Assembly: GCA_021815935.1 (NCBI GenBank)
Contig: JAKAZH010000075.1
Coordinates: forward strand, 1 to 8,296
Source of the DNA: Actinomycetes bacterium
GTDB lineage: Bacteria; Actinomycetota; Acidimicrobiia; Acidimicrobiales; Palsa-688
Length of the DNA stretch: 8,296 nt
Direction: 5' to 3'
The position numbers and the translations under genes were made by a program. The number at the start of each line of letters is the position of its first letter. Position 1 is the stretch's first letter. This document shows, piece after piece, positions 6,050 to 8,296 of the stretch. The notes below the pieces were generated by a model. It did not search any database and had not been told where the DNA came from. It saw only the letters and a list, made by a program, of their open reading frames with translations.

Positions 6050-6184
6050 CCGTCTGGAATATTCGAACTCCGGCGCAGTGAGGAGCAGGTCGAGCGGTTC
6101 CTTGTACGCCGCTTCGACGACGTGGCCGTCGGGCACGCGCACGCCGTCGAGCACGGCGGTGTTGAACAGCTTCCTGGTCCTATC
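6047..6184 (-). pseudogene. C-terminal tail of a serine recombinase
   Basis: In the same frame as, and directly upstream of, the Imm5-like gene, about 46 codons read RTRKLFNTAVLDGVRVPDG, then HVVEAAYKEPLDLLLTAPEFEY. This matches the pattern at the end of large serine recombinases/integrases: an LFNxA helix, a beta hairpin containing a D/E-rich turn, then ExxxxEPLxxLL. No resolvase catalytic domain or zinc-ribbon remains. Upstream of about 6184 the frame is open but not protein-like. It is probably the relic of a mobile element that once carried or flanked this cluster. The match is from memory of the family pattern and needs a profile search. Confidence 0.45.
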
Positions 6185-6258
6185 GCTCCGTGCCGTTAGG
6201 CGGTGGCTGGGTTGCCGAACCGGATCCCAGAGGATCGAAATGCACTTTACGCGGAGGA

Positions 6259-6699
6259 CTATCCGGGTATTCCGCCGTCGCTTTCGGCCGATCGTTGGAT
6301 AGCGTCGCCGGGCAGAGAAGCTAGACCCCGGGACACCAAGTCGCGCACATCGCAGCTGACGAGTTGACCGCCGAGTGCCCGAGCCGCGGCGACGTAGGCC
6401 GCGTCGTACACGGAGATCCCGTGCTCCTCGGCGATGGCCGCCGCCCTCTCGAGCAGTCGCGCATCCGCTCGGGCGAGTCCGCCGTCTTCGGTCACCGCGG
6501 TGACCCGGCTCCGCAGTCGAAGTGCCGCAGCTTGGTCCCCCCATGAGCGGACGGCCACGTTGATCACCTCGTAAAAAGCCAGATCGAGTGTGGCCAAGGG
6601 ATCGCTTCCTCCGAGAAGCCGGCGGCAGTCCTCATGGTGCTCGTCCTCCGGGTCCTCGCTCGCCAGTAGGATGCTGGCGTCGAGCAACCACAGGTTCAA
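6259..6699 (-). CDS. vapC: PIN-domain ribonuclease toxin, VapC family
   Basis: The third VapC-type RNase toxin, 146 residues from ATG 6699-6697. The start overlaps the antitoxin stop in an ATGA arrangement (4 nt), so translation is coupled. PIN residues are D7 (WLLDASILLA), E44 (FYEVINVAV), D99 (SVYDAAYVAAA) and D117/D120 (SCDVRDL). The sequence ISVYDAAYVAAARALGGxLVSCDxRD is a textbook VapC core. The C-terminal 20 or so residues after LASLPGDAI are a loose tail (QRSAESDGGIPG) that may be an addition or natural end wear. All catalytic residues are intact. It is distinct in sequence from the other two toxins here, so this is not a recent duplication. Confidence 0.9.
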   Translation of the reverse strand: MNLWLLDASILLASEDPEDEHHEDCRRLLGGSDPLATLDLAFYEVINVAVRSWGDQAAALRLRSRVTAVTEDGGLARADARLLERAAAIAEEHGISVYDAAYVAAARALGGQLVSCDVRDLVSRGLASLPGDAIQRSAESDGGIPG

Positions 6700-6932
6700 T
6701 GTCGTGGCCTGTTCGCCTTCACTAGCTCGGCGACACCGCCCCCGTGGTTTGTGATAGGCCCGTCCATGGCGTCGATCTCGGCCATTCGTTCAGCACGCAG
6801 GGCGCTTTTCCGTCGCAAGGTCTCTTCAGCCAGTTCACGGAGGTACCCGCTCCGGGTTGTTCCGCGACGATCTGCCTCGATATCGACGGCTCGAAGGAGA
6901 TCGTCAGGGAGCGACACCATCACTTTGGCCAT
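6696..6932 (-). CDS. vapB: RHH (CopG-like) antitoxin, VapB family
   Basis: A ribbon-helix-helix antitoxin of 78 residues from ATG 6932-6930. AKVMVSLPDDLLRAVDIEADRRG is a classic RHH strand and first helix; TTRSGYLRELAEETLRR is the second helix, with the usual T-R-S start. The C-terminal part (MAEIDAMDGPITNHGGGVAELVKANRPRH) would bind the toxin. The frame is open further upstream, to 6992, but the chosen ATG begins the RHH fold and lies 6 nt after the -10 box TATACT, giving a leaderless mRNA. No ribosome site is seen. It should bind its own promoter as a dimer and repress with VapC as co-repressor, as known for this family. Confidence 0.9.
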   Translation of the reverse strand: MAKVMVSLPDDLLRAVDIEADRRGTTRSGYLRELAEETLRRKSALRAERMAEIDAMDGPITNHGGGVAELVKANRPRH

Positions 6933-6968
6933 ATCGTCAGTATACCCGGTGTTGCCAGTGAGTATCGA
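6930..6968 (-). promoter_or_regulatory. Promoter and direct repeats upstream of the RHH antitoxin
   Basis: The -10 candidate TATACT (6944-6939, minus strand) is 6 nt before the ATG. TCGATA (6968-6963) is a fair -35 with an 18-nt spacer. On the plus strand GTCAGTAT (6936-6943) and GTGAGTAT (6958-6965) are direct repeats with 7 of 8 matches, 22 bp apart, about two helical turns. They flank the core promoter and may be the RHH operator half-sites, in contrast to the inverted repeats of the other two TA pairs. Confidence 0.45.
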
Positions 6969-7008
6969 TGAGCCAGCGACCGACCCATGCAAGCCTGGTC
7001 ATCGACGG

Positions 7009-7410
7009 TCATGCGTCACGGAACCGCAGCAGCAGCCCGTCGGCGAGCAGCGCCACGGCTGCCCATGCGGCAAGAACGCCGAGACCGGCCCAGGGAGCAA
7101 TCGGAAGGCCGGACAGGTTGGTGGTGGCTTGGTCGGAAAGGCCAGCCGTCGTGGATGCGATCTGTTCGACATGGCGGCGCAGCGGTTCGCCGACGACTTG
7201 GGCCAGGACTGGCGGTAGGTAGAGCAGGGCGAGCACTGCTGCGATGGAGACGGCGGTGTCGCGCAGAGCAGTGGCGATACCGAGTGCGAGCAGACCGACG
7301 AGGACGAGATAGACGACGCAGCCGGTGGCGGCGTGCAGCGTGGCGGGGTGGGCCAGCGAGACGAGCGGGTACCCGTGGGCTGGGCCGATCCCGGAGTCAA
7401 AGCAACGCAT
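7009..7410 (-). pseudogene. ABC-2 transporter permease, N-terminally truncated
   Basis: The C-terminal half of an ABC-2 type permease, a membrane subunit of a drug or lipid exporter of the kind common in actinobacteria. Family-like sequence runs from GYPLVSLAHPATL (about 7373) to LLLRFRDA at the stop. It includes two hydrophobic stretches (VVYLVLVGLLALGIA with SIAAVLALLYLPPVLAQVV; WAGLGVLAAWAAVALLADGLL) and the conserved loop ASTTAGLSDQATTNLSGLPIAPW between them. Full-length relatives have about 250 residues and six membrane segments; only about 125 family-like residues remain. The in-frame ATG at 7410 lies beyond the family-like part, in sequence that does not look like permease. No ABC ATPase gene is nearby. 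This is a relic. Confidence 0.7.
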
Positions 7411-7527
7411 CCCAACGGCCGTTACTTCGAGATCGGTGCTGGAATTGTCATCGTCGCCGCCGTGGTCGTCGGGTTGTGGTTCGTCTGGCAGCTAGCAGCC
7501 GTAGACAAACTGACATTAGTAAACTAA
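7333..7527 (+). other. Possible small membrane ORF or gene tail
   Basis: This frame is open from ATG 7333 to the stop at 7527. The last 36 or so codons (from about 7408) encode a credible single membrane helix, FEIGAGIVIVAAVVVGLWFVW, flanked by NGRY and QLAAVDKLTLVN. The first part overlaps the permease relic on the other strand and is probably not coding. It may be the C-terminal scrap of a lost gene or a tiny membrane protein without a clear start. No ribosome site is seen. It ends inside the operator region of the protease gene. Confidence 0.25.
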
Positions 7528-7543
7528 AGTGCGTAATGTTAGT
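7509..7543 (+). promoter_or_regulatory. Operator-like inverted repeats and promoter before the protease
   Basis: This A/T-rich island in GC-rich DNA holds two nested symmetries. ACTGACATTA (7509-7518) and TAATGTTAGT (7534-7543) are inverted repeats with 9 of 10 matches. TTAGT-AA-ACTAA (7516-7527) is a 12-bp inverted repeat between them. CTGACA (7510-7515) matches the -35 consensus at 5 of 6, and TAATGT (7534-7539), 18 nt on, is a possible though poor -10. A dimeric repressor of the TetR or MarR kind on TTAGTAAACTAA would sit between the two promoter elements. The regulator is not in the window. Confidence 0.45.
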
Positions 7544-7577
7544 GCTGATGTTCGCAAATTCCGGTAACCCCGGGCTT

Positions 7578-7594
7578 GGGAGGGTTGTCTCGTG
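7578..7594 (+). promoter_or_regulatory. Shine-Dalgarno site of the protease gene
   Basis: GGGAGGG (7578-7584) is 7 nt before the GTG at 7592-7594. It fixes a non-ATG start and implies an mRNA leader of about 40-50 nt if the promoter upstream is right. Confidence 0.65.
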
Positions 7595-8296
7595 ATCACA
7601 GACAAGGCTGGGCGGAGTTCGGGCGGCCGGCGTGAGAAGGCGAAGAGCCGGTCTCGTCGCGCAGGCATCTCGCGGCACCTGTCGCGCTCCTTGCGATGCG
7701 CAGCCGTCATCGGAGCTACAGCCGGATTAACTGCAGCTACCTTCCTACCCGGCACCGCAGGGGCCACCTTGGCAGCTCCAGCGATCAGCCCGAATTCGCC
7801 AGATAGGATAGCGATTGGGCATGCCTTGGTAGTCCCGCCCGCCGCACGGGACCTTGGTGCACAGGACGTCACTACCCCGCTCAGCCTCGACGTGAGCTTG
7901 TCCCCGCGAGACCCTGCCGCCTTGCAGAGCTTTCTCGACAATGTCTATAACCCGTCGTCGCCGATGTACCACCGGTTCTTGGCGCCCGGACAGTTCGGGC
8001 CGACCTTCGGGGCCTCCCCGGCGACGATAACGGCGGTCGACAGCGCGCTCTCGTCGCTCGGCCTGCAGCCCGGACCGGTCAACCCCGACGACGTGATCAT
8101 CCCGGTCGCCACAACGGTGGGGGTCGCTGAACGGGCGTTTGGTGTCACGCTGCACAGCTACCGCCTCGCATCGGGTCGCGTTGCATACGCGAATACGACT
8201 GCGCCTCTGCTTCCGTCGTCGGTCGCAGCGTCCGTCGTCGCTATAACCGGCCTGTCCAACCTGAACAAGCTAAAGCCCCAGACGGCAACCTCCGGT
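7592..8296 (+). CDS. S53 (kumamolisin/sedolisin-like) protease precursor, N-terminal part
   Basis: The start of a secreted serine-carboxyl peptidase of family S53. It runs off the window after 235 codons without a stop. GTG 7592 is backed by GGGAGGG upstream. Residues 1-35 are strongly basic (for example GRREKAKSRSRR). Residues 36-60 are hydrophobic (CAAVIGATAGLTAATFLPGTAG), giving a signal peptide with an unusually long n-region. Residues about 98-223 are the pro-kumamolisin activation domain: LDVSLSPRDPAALQSFLDNV, then NPSSPMYHRFLAPGQFGPTF, then VGVAERAFGVTLHSYRL and VAASVVAITGLSN. In this family the prodomain folds the enzyme and is removed at low pH. The catalytic Glu-Asp-Ser domain would lie beyond the edge, so activity cannot be judged. 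Proteases like this usually act outside the cell in acidic settings. Confidence 0.88.
   Translation, partial: MITDKAGRSSGGRREKAKSRSRRAGISRHLSRSLRCAAVIGATAGLTAATFLPGTAGATLAAPAISPNSPDRIAIGHALVVPPAARDLGAQDVTTPLSLDVSLSPRDPAALQSFLDNVYNPSSPMYHRFLAPGQFGPTFGASPATITAVDSALSSLGLQPGPVNPDDVIIPVATTVGVAERAFGVTLHSYRLASGRVAYANTTAPLLPSSVAASVVAITGLSNLNKLKPQTATSG

Noticed and set aside
6987..7595. 202-codon plus-strand open frame
   Set aside because: It is antisense to the permease relic and extremely Arg-rich; no fold.
1..8296. CRISPR array, tRNA or rRNA genes, intact transposase or insertion sequence
   Set aside because: No regularly spaced repeats, no tRNA-like cloverleaf and no transposase motifs were seen on reading both strands. 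The only mobile-element trace is the recombinase tail.

Overview
The window is GC-rich DNA with the codon use of an actinobacterium (Actinomycetota). Several genes fit that group: a HisKA_3-type sensor kinase with the usual multi-pass N-terminus, a sedolisin-type protease precursor, an Imm5-like protein, and several genes that appear to start at the first base of the mRNA. No rRNA or tRNA is present, so genus cannot be fixed. It reads as an accessory, partly decayed region: intact small genes are mixed with fragments of larger ones.

Layout, left to right. 142-976 (+): a toxin-antitoxin (TA) operon, with a palindromic promoter/operator, a VapB-like antitoxin and a PIN-domain VapC toxin, followed by two hairpins. 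1216-2181 (-): a six-segment membrane protein of unknown function, and downstream of it the C-terminal scrap of a probable secreted protein. 2370-4228 (+): a broken sensor histidine kinase, with a frame break near 2812-2830 and its ATP-binding end replaced by unrelated sequence from 4133 that contains a 22-bp perfect palindrome. 4367-4483 (+): the C-terminal remnant of a HicB antitoxin. 4484-4784: no gene seen.

4785-6932 (-): a run of small genes on one strand. In transcription order these are an RHH antitoxin and VapC (6932 to 6259), the tail of a serine recombinase (about 6184-6047), an Imm5-like putative immunity protein (6031-5468), and a Phd/YefM-type antitoxin with a VapC (5445-4785). 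7009-7410 (-): an N-terminally truncated ABC-2 permease. 7509-8296 (+): a regulated-looking promoter and the start of a secreted S53 (kumamolisin/sedolisin-like) protease precursor that runs off the right edge.

The main theme is toxin-antitoxin biology. Three intact antitoxin/PIN-toxin pairs and one HicB relic lie within about 6.9 kb, next to a recombinase relic and an Imm5-like gene. In each pair the toxin start overlaps the antitoxin stop. All three antitoxins, and the Imm5-like gene, have a -10-like hexamer ending only 6-7 nt before the start codon and no Shine-Dalgarno sequence, as expected for leaderless mRNAs. In two pairs that -10 lies inside a long palindrome, a simple layout for autorepression by the TA complex. 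By contrast, the membrane protein and the protease have strong Shine-Dalgarno sequences. No wholly new system can be claimed from sequence alone. The least explained intact gene is the Imm5-like gene between two TA pairs.
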